Shown here: piece after piece, positions 5,771 through 13,574 of the stretch
Layout: each line of letters starts with the position of its first letter
How positions within the stretch are numbered: position 1 is the stretch's first letter
Assembly (NCBI GenBank): GCA_045617405.1
Contig: JAZLIL010000191.1
Span: 1-21,158, forward strand
Length of the DNA: 21,158 nt
Source: JAZLIL01 sp045617405
GTDB taxonomy: Bacteria > Bacillota > Clostridia > Lachnospirales > Lachnospiraceae
Direction: 5' to 3'
Position numbers and translations under genes: made by a program
Notes under the pieces: model-generated
Databases searched by the model: none
The model's input: only the letters and a program-made list of their open reading frames with translations
What the model was told of the DNA's origin: nothing

Positions 5771-7819
5771 ATGAAAAGCAAGAGACTGATGAGAGATGAA
5801 CGTCCGGTTTATCCTAAGAGGGCGATTGGAACAGGCGGTATGCCTTACGGAAATAAAAGTCTGCATTTCGGACACATCGGCGGTGTTTTTATTCATGCTG
5901 ATGTTTTTGCAAGATTTTTGCGTGACAGAATCGGAAAAGACAATGTAATCTTCGTTTCCGGAACAGACTGCTACGGATCTCCTATTCTTGAGAGCTACAG
6001 AAAGCTCTGCGAGACAGGCTATGATAAGAAAATAGATGATTATGTACTTGGAAATCACAACATCCAGAAGGCAACCATGGATTCCTACGGAATCGGACTG
6101 AATCTTTTCGGCACTTCCGCTTTCGGAGATTCGGGAAGGATGCATGACAAGATGAGCGACTGGATTTTCCGAAAGCTCTACGACAACGGCTACGTCGAGA
6201 AGATGTCGACTCCTCAGTTCTATGATGACGAGCTCGGAGTCTTCCTTAACGGTCGTCAGGTCATCGGAAAGTGTCCTATTGACGGATGCCAGTCCGACAA
6301 GGCCTACGCCGAGGAATGCGCTCTCGGACACCAATACATGCCTGAAGAACTGATTGATCCCGTCAGTGCTCTTTCCGGAAAGAAACCTTCTTTAAAAAAG
6401 GTAACAAACTGGTACTTCAGACTCGATGAGTGCACCGAAATGATGAAGGATTATCTCGACCGCTGCAAGCGCGAGACAAACATGCGCAAGCACCAGATAA
6501 CAACGATTGACGAGTTTTTGAAAGAGCCGTTCATATACGTTCCCAGAAAGTACATCAATTCTGAGCAGAAAGGTAACACCAATACGCCCGAAGAGCTTGC
6601 CGCACTTGAGGCAAAGCTTCCCGAACACACCACAATCGACGAGCCTAAAAAGCCGAGCGTCACCTTTGTGTTCAAGAACCTCGATCTTCGTGACGAAGCA
6701 AAATCAATCCTCGACAATCTGGGAATCCACTACACTTCAGGCAAGACGCTTGTTCCGTTCAGACTTTCGGGCAACGTCGAGTGGGGTGTAAAAGTTCCCG
6801 ACTGCGAGGACATGAATGACCTTACCTTCTGGGTTTGGCCGGAATCACTCTGGGCCCCCGTTTCCTTCACGCGCACCTACCTTGCTTCAAAGGGCGCAAC
6901 TGAGGATGAATGGAAGAAATGGTGGGATGATGAGGACGCAACTGTCTATCAGTTTATCGGCGAAGACAACATCTACTTCTACGGCATCGCCGAGATGGCA
7001 ATGATCGTCGGGCTCAAGTTCAAGAAGGGCGAGCCCGTTGACCTCGACAAGGTGAACTTCCCCCACATCATCGCTAACCGCCACGTTCTTTTTATGGATA
7101 AGAAGGCCTCATCGAGCTCCGACATCAAACCGCCCATGGCTGACGACCTGCTAAGCTTCTATTCGCCGCTTCAGCTTCGCATGCACTTCCTCGGGCTCGG
7201 TCTTTCAATGAAGAGTGCAAGCTTCAACCCCGAAGCATTTCTTCCCGAAGATGAGAAGCCCGCTGACGGCAAGGGCATCGATCCCGTGCTCAAGGAAGGC
7301 AACCTTCTGACAAACGTTTTCAACCGGCTTGTCCGCTCATGCTTCTACTCGGCACAGGCGCACACAAACGGTAAGATTCCTTCAAATGAGGTCAGTGAGA
7401 AGATTCGCACATTCATCGAAAAGATAATTCTGGAATATGAAAAGCACATGTACAATCACGACTTCCATCGTATCAGCTACACCCTCGACGAGTACATTCG
7501 TGAGCTCAACAAATACTGGGTCAACAATATCAGAATCGCAGACAAGAGTGACGATGAGGAAATGCGTAAGCAGATTCTTGCGGACAGCTTCTACGCAGTC
7601 AAGTGCGGCGCCGTTCTGTTTCATCCCATTGTTCCCGATGGTTGCGAGATGATCAGAGAGTATCTGAACCTCGGCGAAGAGCTTTGGAGCTGGGATAAGA
7701 TTTTCGATCCGCTCCCGTCCTATGTTGATGATCTTTCAACGCACGAATTGAAGTTCCTCGAACCCCGTGTCGACTTCTTCAAGAAGCCCGCATGGCAATT
7801 TGAAACAGAAGATGAATAG
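5771..7819 (+). CDS. Divergent methionyl-tRNA-synthetase-like class I aminoacyl-tRNA synthetase
   Basis: A 682-residue cytosolic protein with the layout of a methionyl-tRNA synthetase: class I Rossmann core with HIGH-type motif HFGH at 32-35, a GTD motif at 64-66, a zinc-knot candidate Cys168-x4-Cys173-x9-Cys183-x3-His187, a long connective region, and a helical anticodon-binding domain from about 510. No C-terminal tRNA-binding (EMAP/Trbp111) domain is present. Several MetRS signatures are changed: GTDCYG where GTDxHG is usual, WAPVSF where DAPIGY is usual, NIYFYG where a His follows Phe in the methionine pocket, and KMSKS reduced to KKASSSS (444-450). About 80 residues (near 255-335) look inserted. 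It could be a functional divergent MetRS or a paralogue with another amino acid or role; I lean to the second. The start at 5771 has GGAGG 5 nt upstream; an upstream GTG at 5732 has no such site. Confidence 0.85.
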   Translation: MKSKRLMRDERPVYPKRAIGTGGMPYGNKSLHFGHIGGVFIHADVFARFLRDRIGKDNVIFVSGTDCYGSPILESYRKLCETGYDKKIDDYVLGNHNIQKATMDSYGIGLNLFGTSAFGDSGRMHDKMSDWIFRKLYDNGYVEKMSTPQFYDDELGVFLNGRQVIGKCPIDGCQSDKAYAEECALGHQYMPEELIDPVSALSGKKPSLKKVTNWYFRLDECTEMMKDYLDRCKRETNMRKHQITTIDEFLKEPFIYVPRKYINSEQKGNTNTPEELAALEAKLPEHTTIDEPKKPSVTFVFKNLDLRDEAKSILDNLGIHYTSGKTLVPFRLSGNVEWGVKVPDCEDMNDLTFWVWPESLWAPVSFTRTYLASKGATEDEWKKWWDDEDATVYQFIGEDNIYFYGIAEMAMIVGLKFKKGEPVDLDKVNFPHIIANRHVLFMDKKASSSSDIKPPMADDLLSFYSPLQLRMHFLGLGLSMKSASFNPEAFLPEDEKPADGKGIDPVLKEGNLLTNVFNRLVRSCFYSAQAHTNGKIPSNEVSEKIRTFIEKIILEYEKHMYNHDFHRISYTLDEYIRELNKYWVNNIRIADKSDDEEMRKQILADSFYAVKCGAVLFHPIVPDGCEMIREYLNLGEELWSWDKIFDPLPSYVDDLSTHELKFLEPRVDFFKKPAWQFETEDE

Positions 7820-7834
7820 AATTTCTGAAATAGT

Positions 7835-7863
7835 AAAAGGCAGCGGTAAAACCGCTGCCTTTT
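7835..7863. terminator. Bidirectional intrinsic terminator between convergent genes
   Basis: A perfect 13-bp inverted repeat, AAAAGGCAGCGGT, three bases, ACCGCTGCCTTTT, lies 15 bp past the MetRS-like stop and about 70 bp past the dut stop on the other strand. A-rich and T-rich ends on both sides let it work in both directions, ending both convergent transcripts. The core GGCAGCGG/CCGCTGCC is shared with the terminator at 4537-4575. Confidence 0.88.
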
Positions 7864-7935
7864 AATTATCTGTTCTTTCGCCCGCCAAGGACACTTCCGC
7901 TTCCGAAGTGTTTCTTCTTCACCGGGCACGGCGCT

Positions 7936-8442
7936 TCAAGCGTTGCTGCTTCCGAAACCGCCGTTTCTCTTTTCTTCGCAGGAATCCGAAACAGTAATTC
8001 CGTAAGGCATAAACACGCCCTGCATAAATCCCTTGCCTGCCTGAAGCTCCAAAAGCTTTGAGCCTTCATTGGTAATCTTGGCCATTATGTGACCTTCATT
8101 GTCCGAGCCGTAGTAATCGCTGTCAATAACCCCGACCGTATTGTCAAGCCGCAGCCTGTACCTGTATCCAAGACCGCTTCTCGGGTACAGCATAAGCACC
8201 CACCCGTCATCGATCCTTGCTCTGACTGTTGTCGGGATTCTGATGCTCTGACCGGGTTCCAGCCGTATCGGCACCGGAGTAAAGAAATCGTACCCGGCAG
8301 AGCCTGAGCTCGACCTTTTGGGAAGTACTGCAGCTTCATAGGCGCGAGAAATCTCCTCGTCAGTCATTTCTTCAAAATCCTCACTCATCGCCTTCCTGTA
8401 CTGTCCGAACGATACCTTTTCAAACTCTGCTATCCTCTGCAT
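7936..8442 (-). CDS. dut: dUTP diphosphatase (dUTPase)
   Basis: A 168-residue trimeric-type dUTPase that hydrolyses dUTP to dUMP and diphosphate, keeping uracil out of DNA and feeding dTMP synthesis. All five family motifs are visible: motif 1 AGYDFF (49-54), motif 2 PRSGLGYRYRL (87-97), motif 3 GVIDSDYYG (104-112) with the catalytic Asp107, motif 4 GKGFMQGVFMPYG (136-148) and the flexible C-terminal motif 5 RNGGFGSS (159-166). An N-terminal extension of about 40 residues precedes the core. The ATG follows directly on the TAA of the upstream aminopeptidase. Its ribosome binding site AAGGAG is made by the last codons of that gene, so the two are translationally coupled. It is the last gene of the leftward run. 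A related dCTP-deaminase fold is less likely because the GGFGS tail is present. Confidence 0.95.
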   Translation of the reverse strand: MQRIAEFEKVSFGQYRKAMSEDFEEMTDEEISRAYEAAVLPKRSSSGSAGYDFFTPVPIRLEPGQSIRIPTTVRARIDDGWVLMLYPRSGLGYRYRLRLDNTVGVIDSDYYGSDNEGHIMAKITNEGSKLLELQAGKGFMQGVFMPYGITVSDSCEEKRNGGFGSSNA

Positions 8443-9843
8443 TTAAATCTCCTTCAAAAATGCCATGTATCCGAGTTTTGCCTCGTAGACATCGATCTTG
8501 CTGCAGACCTCCCACGGTGCGTGCATGTTGTGAAGTGCCACTCCGCTGTCGATGACCTGCATATTGTACTTTGCGAGGATATAGGCAATCGTTCCGCCGC
8601 CGCCCTGGTCAACTTTTCCGAGCTCTGAGAACTGATATGACACGTTGTGTGCGTCAAAGGCTGCGCGAAGCTTTGCAATGTACTCGGGATTTGCATCGTT
8701 CGAACCACTCTTTCCACGTGAGCCTGTGTACTTCGAGAATGCAAGTCCTCTTGCAAAATATGCACAGTTATTCTTATCCATAGCAGAAGGATAGTTGGGA
8801 TCAAAAGCTGCCTCAACATCCGAAGAGAGCATGTGTGAGTTTGCAAGAGCCCTTCTCACATTGAGTTCCGAATAGACTCCCATACGGTCAAGTATCTCAG
8901 CAACAATGTTTTCAAAGAACATCGATGTCATGCCGGTTGCTCCGACACTTCCGATTTCTTCCTTATCAACAAGTATGCAACATGCCGTGCGGTCGGTCTT
9001 GTTTCCAAACTCAAGCAGTGCAGCAAGAGAAGTATACGCACAGACTCTGTCATCATGGCCGTAGCCCATGATCATGCTGCGGTCAAGACCGTAATCACGC
9101 GCGGGACCTGCGGGAACGATTTCGAGCTCTGCCGACCTGAAATCCTCCTCCTCAAACCCGTACTTTTCTCTGATAAGCTTTAATATGTTCGCCTTAACGG
9201 CTTCCTTCTCCGTATCTTTAAGCGGATAACTTCCGAACAGAACGTTCAGATCCTCTCCCTCGATAACCTTGCTGGCCTTCTTCTCCATCTGCTCCTGTGC
9301 AAGATGGATTAAAAGATCCGATACACCTACAACGGGATCTGAGGGATCCTCACCAATCACCACATTAATCACACTGCCGTCCTTCTTGCAGACAACGCCG
9401 TGAATTGCAAGCGGAACCGTTACCCACTGGTACTTCTTGATACCTCCGTAGTAGTGCGTCTTAAGAAGTGCCATCTCGCTGTCCTCATAGAGCGGCGACT
9501 GCTTCAGATCGAGTCTCGGTGAATCGATGTGCGCACCGAGAATCTTCATTCCGTCTGCAAGAGGTCTTGATCCGATAACAAAAAGCGCGACTGCCTTCCC
9601 CATGTTGCTCACATACACTTTGTCGCCGGCCTTGAGCTTACTGCACTTTGAAAGCTCCTTGTAGCCGTTTGCCTCTGCAATCGCAACAGTCTCGCGAACA
9701 CATTCCCTCTCGGTCTTGCATCGGGATATAAAATCCTTGTATTCATCACAAAATGCGAAAACATCTTTCAGCTGCTTCTCGTCATATTTTGCCCATGCGT
9801 TCAGCTTCTTCTCTTCGTCTTTTCCCTTCTTTTTTGCTGCCAT
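8443..9843 (-). CDS. M18 family metalloaminopeptidase
   Basis: A 466-residue cytosolic di-zinc aminopeptidase of family M18 (aspartyl-aminopeptidase type). Such enzymes form large dodecamers and remove N-terminal, often acidic, residues from peptides. Likely metal ligands and catalytic residues are visible: His105 in GAHIDSPR, the DD of YGHDDR at 264-265, EE in DKEEIGS at 295-296, Asp342 in HMLSSDVEAAFDP, and His441 in LHNMHAPWE near the C-terminus. A highly charged Lys/Glu N-terminus precedes the domain. GAGGAGG sits 6-7 nt before the ATG. The gene is 37 bp after the kinase-like gene and directly abuts dut, whose ribosome binding site it contains. Exact substrate preference cannot be read from sequence, so no gene symbol is given. 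Confidence 0.94.
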   Translation of the reverse strand: MAAKKKGKDEEKKLNAWAKYDEKQLKDVFAFCDEYKDFISRCKTERECVRETVAIAEANGYKELSKCSKLKAGDKVYVSNMGKAVALFVIGSRPLADGMKILGAHIDSPRLDLKQSPLYEDSEMALLKTHYYGGIKKYQWVTVPLAIHGVVCKKDGSVINVVIGEDPSDPVVGVSDLLIHLAQEQMEKKASKVIEGEDLNVLFGSYPLKDTEKEAVKANILKLIREKYGFEEEDFRSAELEIVPAGPARDYGLDRSMIMGYGHDDRVCAYTSLAALLEFGNKTDRTACCILVDKEEIGSVGATGMTSMFFENIVAEILDRMGVYSELNVRRALANSHMLSSDVEAAFDPNYPSAMDKNNCAYFARGLAFSKYTGSRGKSGSNDANPEYIAKLRAAFDAHNVSYQFSELGKVDQGGGGTIAYILAKYNMQVIDSGVALHNMHAPWEVCSKIDVYEAKLGYMAFLKEI

Positions 9844-9880
9844 TCCGGTTCCTCCTCAATTTCCTTTCTTCCATTCCTCA

Positions 9881-11251
9881 CTACAATTCCTTCCGAAGCT
9901 CGCAAAGTCTCTTCAAAAGGTCTTCCATGCTGCTCTTTTCCATGAATTCCGCTTCCATAGTGTGCACCGCTTCGGTAATCCTTTCGTTTTCGAAACGGCG
10001 CTGGGACAGCTCGTATATCGTCTGCATTATAGAATCTTTATCATTCTCCGATATCCCCTTATCAATCCGGTCGAGCATGACCTTCACACCTTCAACACCT
10101 AGATTTCCTCTCACAATGCTGTTGTCGTTTCTGTTTATGAGATTCTCAACCATCTTTGAAAGCTTTGTCATGTACTTTATCAGAATATCAACATCTTTTT
10201 CAATATTGTCGAGGCTCTCGGCGCGCAAATCTCCGATAATCTGCAAAGCCTTCTCTTTAAGCCAGCTGTCCCCGACTTCCTCCGCCTTCATCGAGATTGC
10301 ATAGATTGTGAGATCAAGGCTCTTTCTGTCATGTTTTGACAGATAGTGTCTGATAAGCTCGCATTTCGAGCGGTTTCTGGTACAGAATTCGACAAGTGCA
10401 TCCCTGTAGGCATTTCTGCTTCCGAAACGCTTTATTGCCGCAGTTGCGTTGAGTCCCATACGTTCAAGCTTCCCGATTTCGGAAAGGACACTCAGTTCAT
10501 TTGAATTCTGATTTGCATTACCCTTTTCTGAAATGTCGATGTCCTGATTGATTTCAGCCGTAAACACAGATCCCTCGCCGAAGCGATCAGCGTAACGCAG
10601 TCTGCCTCCCATGTACTCGCAGAGAGTCTTGACCTTCAGGAAACGAAGAATGTCACCCTCGCTTCCCGACTGACTGATTTCCGGAATCTCTTCCTTCCCC
10701 TCGAGTACGGCAACCATCGATCCGCAAAGCGCCCCCTTACTGCTGTCGGTCACCTCAATACGCAGTCCCACGGAATTCTGAGATGAAATCATGCCATAGA
10801 GATACAGTCTGACATTTCTCCCGTGAGATACATTCGCTGCATTGATGACCAGCTTTCTCATAATCTGCCTTACACGGGAAACATCGCCGATAATACTTTG
10901 CGGAAGCTCTTCATCAACCTCTATCGTAAGGTTAAGCCTGTCCCCGAAGCGTGCTCTCATCTGTTCGCCGACATCCTCTGCCGCGGTTCTCGGGCTGTAG
11001 GGAACGGGAACAAGCTTGAACTGACCTGTTACCATCTTTGCAATGTCGACGAGATCATTTGTGTTTTCAAACAGAACTCCTGCCGCAGTGTTAATCTCCG
11101 CAAGCCCTTCACTGATCTTCGGATCAAGCTCCTGCTGCAGCATCAGCTCTGTGGAACTGAGAACGTCATTCATCGGATTTCTCAGTTCATGGCTGAGATA
11201 TACAATATACTCACAGAATGTGTTCGGTTTAATAAACTTCTTATGTTTCAT
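9881..11251 (-). CDS. Cytoplasmic histidine-kinase-like protein with degenerate ATPase and HPt-like C-terminus
   Basis: A 456-residue soluble protein with no membrane segment or recognisable sensor domain. It begins almost at once with a dimerisation/phosphoacceptor domain, H-box LSHELRNPM with His21. An HATPase domain follows (about 85-235). Its N-box keeps Asn137 (VINAAN) and its G1 box keeps Asp169, but DxGxG has become DSSKG and the G2 motif GxGLGL has become GDILRF (199-204), so ATP binding or hydrolysis is doubtful. Residues about 255-345 resemble a histidine phosphotransfer domain, but the phosphorylatable His appears replaced by Tyr317. The rest is helical and of unknown role. AGGAGA precedes the ATG. 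A cheY-like gene lies just upstream, separated by a terminator, so a promoter should lie at 11252-11322; TTGAAC with TATAGG is the best candidate but weak. It may be a scaffold or phosphatase partner for the CheY-like protein. Confidence 0.82.
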   Translation of the reverse strand: MKHKKFIKPNTFCEYIVYLSHELRNPMNDVLSSTELMLQQELDPKISEGLAEINTAAGVLFENTNDLVDIAKMVTGQFKLVPVPYSPRTAAEDVGEQMRARFGDRLNLTIEVDEELPQSIIGDVSRVRQIMRKLVINAANVSHGRNVRLYLYGMISSQNSVGLRIEVTDSSKGALCGSMVAVLEGKEEIPEISQSGSEGDILRFLKVKTLCEYMGGRLRYADRFGEGSVFTAEINQDIDISEKGNANQNSNELSVLSEIGKLERMGLNATAAIKRFGSRNAYRDALVEFCTRNRSKCELIRHYLSKHDRKSLDLTIYAISMKAEEVGDSWLKEKALQIIGDLRAESLDNIEKDVDILIKYMTKLSKMVENLINRNDNSIVRGNLGVEGVKVMLDRIDKGISENDKDSIMQTIYELSQRRFENERITEAVHTMEAEFMEKSSMEDLLKRLCELRKEL

Positions 11252-11322
11252 ACTGTTCTCCTATAGTGTTAAAGAAAAATCCTGTTCAAACCATCCCGTA
11301 TCACAATTTTCGGTTCTTTCAC

Positions 11323-11351
11323 AAAAAAACCTGCCCTAAAAAGAGCAGGTT
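11323..11351 (-). terminator. Intrinsic terminator of the cheY-like gene
   Basis: On the minus strand AACCTGCTC, six bases, GGGCAGGTT form a 9-bp stem (one G-T), followed by a T run made by the A tract at 11323-11329. It begins 34 bp after the cheY-like stop. It should end or reduce transcription before the kinase-like gene. Confidence 0.87.
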
Positions 11352-11385
11352 AACCAATCTGCACACATGCTCGGCAAGTGTTGTT

Positions 11386-11748
11386 TTATCCGATTACCTT
11401 CTTTATTGCCTCAAGAACACGATCTGCCTGGAAAGGCTTAACAATGAAGTCTCTTGCCCCCGACTGAATGGACTCGATAACCATCGCCTGCTGACCCATT
11501 GCTGAACACATGATGGCTACTGCAGAGGGATCCTGCTCCTTAATCTTCTTAAGAGCATCAATACCACTCATTTCAGGCATTGTAATGTCGAGCATAACCA
11601 AATCGGGTTTCGTCTCTGCATACTTGGCAACTGCCACTGCTCCGTTCTCTGCCTCGCCGGCAACCTCGTAACCATTCTTCGTCAGAATGTCCTTTATCAT
11701 CATACGCATGAACGCTGCATCATCACAAACGAGAACTCTTTTACCCAT
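11386..11748 (-). CDS. cheY: CheY-like single-domain response regulator
   Basis: A 120-residue stand-alone receiver domain with no output domain, so it acts by protein contact. The full phosphorylation site is present: acidic pair Asp9-Asp10 (CDD), phosphoacceptor Asp54 (VMLDITMPEMSG), Ser82 in the switch Thr/Ser position (CSAMG) and Lys104 (FIVKPF). Length and sequence fit the Firmicutes CheY type, but no chemotaxis genes are nearby, so it may serve another phosphorelay. The start at 11748 is chosen because GAGAGG lies 5 nt upstream and the protein begins as receivers do. An in-frame ATG at 11805 would add 19 unrelated residues and lacks a ribosome binding site. It has its own promoter and terminator and is followed by a histidine-kinase-like gene. 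Confidence 0.93.
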   Translation of the reverse strand: MGKRVLVCDDAAFMRMMIKDILTKNGYEVAGEAENGAVAVAKYAETKPDLVMLDITMPEMSGIDALKKIKEQDPSAVAIMCSAMGQQAMVIESIQSGARDFIVKPFQADRVLEAIKKVIG

Positions 11749-11827
11749 AGTTTCCTCTCCTATCCGATATATATTTCCTTTCAGCCAATCGGAAAAATGT
11801 ATCATCTGACTAAATAAATCTAATAGT

Positions 11828-11856
11828 ATGATAACTTACGAATTAAACAATGTCAA
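11828..11856 (-). promoter_or_regulatory. Sigma-A promoter of the cheY-like gene
   Basis: Minus-strand -35 TTGACA (11851-11856), 17-bp spacer, -10 TATCAT (11828-11833). The predicted transcript starts near 11822 and has a leader of about 70 nt. It lies just downstream of hslO, where I see no terminator, so read-through from the repair operon may add to expression. Confidence 0.83.
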
Positions 11857-11883
11857 GTCGCAAAATCACATATTGACTAGATT

Positions 11884-12786
11884 TTATTTATTATTTATCT
11901 TGTTTTGCAAAATGGCTTTCAAATCATCAGTAGAAAAAAGATATACACTGTTGCAGAAATGACATTTCAATTCGATCGGCTCCCCGTCAGCAATCATTTC
12001 CTCAATCTCTTTCGCTTCGATACTGTATAGTGCCTTCTCCACTCTTTCACGGCTGCAGTCGCAGACAAATCCCGTTTCCGGCTTGTCTGTCAGAACGAGT
12101 CCGAACTCGTCAAAGAGCTCGTGAAGAATTGCTTCGGGAGTCTCAAGCCGGCGAAGCATTGTCGTAATACTATCGGCTCCCGTCAGCTTCTGTTCAAGCT
12201 TTCCGACAAGCTCATCATCCGCAAACGGCAGAAGCTGAACAATAAAACCTCCCGCCTGAGCAACCTTTCCGTCAGGTCCCACAAAAACACCGAGTGCAAC
12301 AGATGAGGGTGTCTGCTCGGAATTCGCAAAATAGTATGTCAGATCCTCTGCAATCTCTCCCGAAATAAGCTCCGTCTGACCGACAAAGGGCTCCTTAAGA
12401 CCAAGATCCTTGATAACGCTCAAAAAACCTGCGCCGAGTGCTCCCGACACATCAAGCTTTCCGTTTTCTTTGAGAGGAATATCAACATCAGGGTTGTTGA
12501 CATAGCCCTTCACGCGTACAGCCGTCATATCAGCGTTGTAAGAAGAGGTAACCGTGATTCCTCCGATCGGTCCTGCACATGCCACCTGAAGTGTCATGAC
12601 ATCCGCTGCGTTCTTTTGCATTGCTCCCATCAGCGCACCTGCCGTGGCAAGCCTTCCGAGTGCTGCGGTCGCAGTATTTGTTGTATTGTGTGTGATTCTG
12701 AGCTTCTCGACCATTTCTTTTGTCGAGGCTGCAAGAATCCTCACCGCATTGTCAGCTGCCGTAGCTCTTACTATATAATCTCCCAT
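11884..12786 (-). CDS. hslO: Redox-regulated chaperone Hsp33
   Basis: A 300-residue Hsp33. This cytosolic holdase is switched on when oxidants form disulphides in its C-terminal zinc site. The zinc cysteines are seen as CDC (242 and 244) and CHFC (275 and 278), the standard CxC/CxxC arrangement. The N-terminal part carries family stretches such as GPIGGITV and the glycine-rich segment with GGFIVQLLP. AAGGAG precedes the ATG by 6 nt and lies in the 12-bp gap after the methyltransferase gene, so the two are co-transcribed. No CIRCE is seen here, so its heat or redox induction, if any, is not through this element. No terminator follows; the next element is the cheY promoter. Confidence 0.97.
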   Translation of the reverse strand: MGDYIVRATAADNAVRILAASTKEMVEKLRITHNTTNTATAALGRLATAGALMGAMQKNAADVMTLQVACAGPIGGITVTSSYNADMTAVRVKGYVNNPDVDIPLKENGKLDVSGALGAGFLSVIKDLGLKEPFVGQTELISGEIAEDLTYYFANSEQTPSSVALGVFVGPDGKVAQAGGFIVQLLPFADDELVGKLEQKLTGADSITTMLRRLETPEAILHELFDEFGLVLTDKPETGFVCDCSRERVEKALYSIEAKEIEEMIADGEPIELKCHFCNSVYLFSTDDLKAILQNKINNK

Positions 12787-12798
12787 TGCTGTCTCCTT

Positions 12799-13566
12799 CT
12801 ATCGCTTTGTGCAGACGAAATGAAAACGCTCTGCATTTCTTCCGGCCGGTTCCGCCCTGAATCCGTCTTCCTCTTCCGAAAGCTCGAAAACCCCCGCCGC
12901 GCAAAGCCCGGCCTCCTTAAGAAGCGACTTTACCTCCTTTACACTGTAGGCACGCTGCTCGTGAACCTCGTCAAAGCGCCTGTAGATGCCTTCATCTTCA
13001 TCCAATAGCTTAAATCCCGTTAGCACGTACTCGTTTATCTTCGTCTCCGGATCAAAATGATTCTCCCAGACAAGGCTAACGTCATCATAATCAAGAAATC
13101 TCGTGTCTTCGCCCATTACCTTCTTATACAGGTACTCCGTCTTCAAATCAAAAATGAACACCCCGTCGGGATCGAGGTAGTTGTTTACAAGCTTAAACAC
13201 TTTAAGAAGGTCGCCCGGATCGGTGATGTAATTCATGCTGTCCCCGACTGAAACAATTGCCCTTACTGTCCCGTAGAGCTCAAATTCACGCATATCCTGG
13301 TTCAGGTAGAGAATCTTTCCCGGTTCCTTCTGCTTATCCTGCGCAATCGCGAGCATATCCTCCGAAAGATCTATCCCGATCATATCAAACCCAAGGTCCG
13401 CCATCATCTGCGTGGCGGTTCCGGTCCCGCATCCGAGTTCGCACACAAGTCCGTCCCTGATTCCGTAGAGTTCAAACATTCCCCTGATAAAATCCACCCA
13501 GAGTCCGTAGGGCAGATCTTCCATATATACGTCGTAGTCCCCGGCAAAATCCGTATACGCTTCCAT
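12799..13566 (-). CDS. YqeM-like class I SAM-dependent methyltransferase
   Basis: A 255-residue class I methyltransferase. Motif I ELGCGTGT is at 43-50, the acidic SAM-binding end of strand 2 is in GIDLSEDML (64-72), and motif II region NQDMREFEL is at 89-97. From memory it resembles Bacillus YqeM along its length, including the later RRFDEVHEQR segment. The methyl acceptor is unknown. The ATG lies 8 bp after the addA stop. The ribosome binding site AGGAG overlaps the addA stop codon (TAGGAG), which implies translational coupling to addA. hslO follows after 12 bp. This position suggests co-expression with repair and stress genes but does not itself show a DNA-related role. Confidence 0.88.
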   Translation of the reverse strand: MEAYTDFAGDYDVYMEDLPYGLWVDFIRGMFELYGIRDGLVCELGCGTGTATQMMADLGFDMIGIDLSEDMLAIAQDKQKEPGKILYLNQDMREFELYGTVRAIVSVGDSMNYITDPGDLLKVFKLVNNYLDPDGVFIFDLKTEYLYKKVMGEDTRFLDYDDVSLVWENHFDPETKINEYVLTGFKLLDEDEGIYRRFDEVHEQRAYSVKEVKSLLKEAGLCAAGVFELSEEEDGFRAEPAGRNAERFHFVCTKR

Positions 13567-13574
13567 ATAAACTC

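Noticed and set aside
5708..6334. Minus-strand reading frame of 208 codons opposite the MetRS-like gene
   Set aside because: It is antisense to the conserved synthetase N-terminus, overlaps its promoter, and has no recognisable domain.
7866..7935. Possible frameshifted extension of dut (reading ...KKKHFGSGSVLGGRKNR)
   Set aside because: The dut frame already ends correctly just after its C-terminal GGFGSS motif, no slippery sequence is present, and the extra segment matches nothing I know.
9753..10304. Plus-strand reading frame of 183 codons opposite the kinase-like gene and aminopeptidase start
   Set aside because: Ser/Phe-rich composition typical of antisense frames, spanning two genes, with no start signal.
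11749..11805. Upstream in-frame ATG giving cheY a 19-residue extension
   Set aside because: No ribosome binding site precedes it, and the start at 11748 has a good one and gives the usual receiver length.
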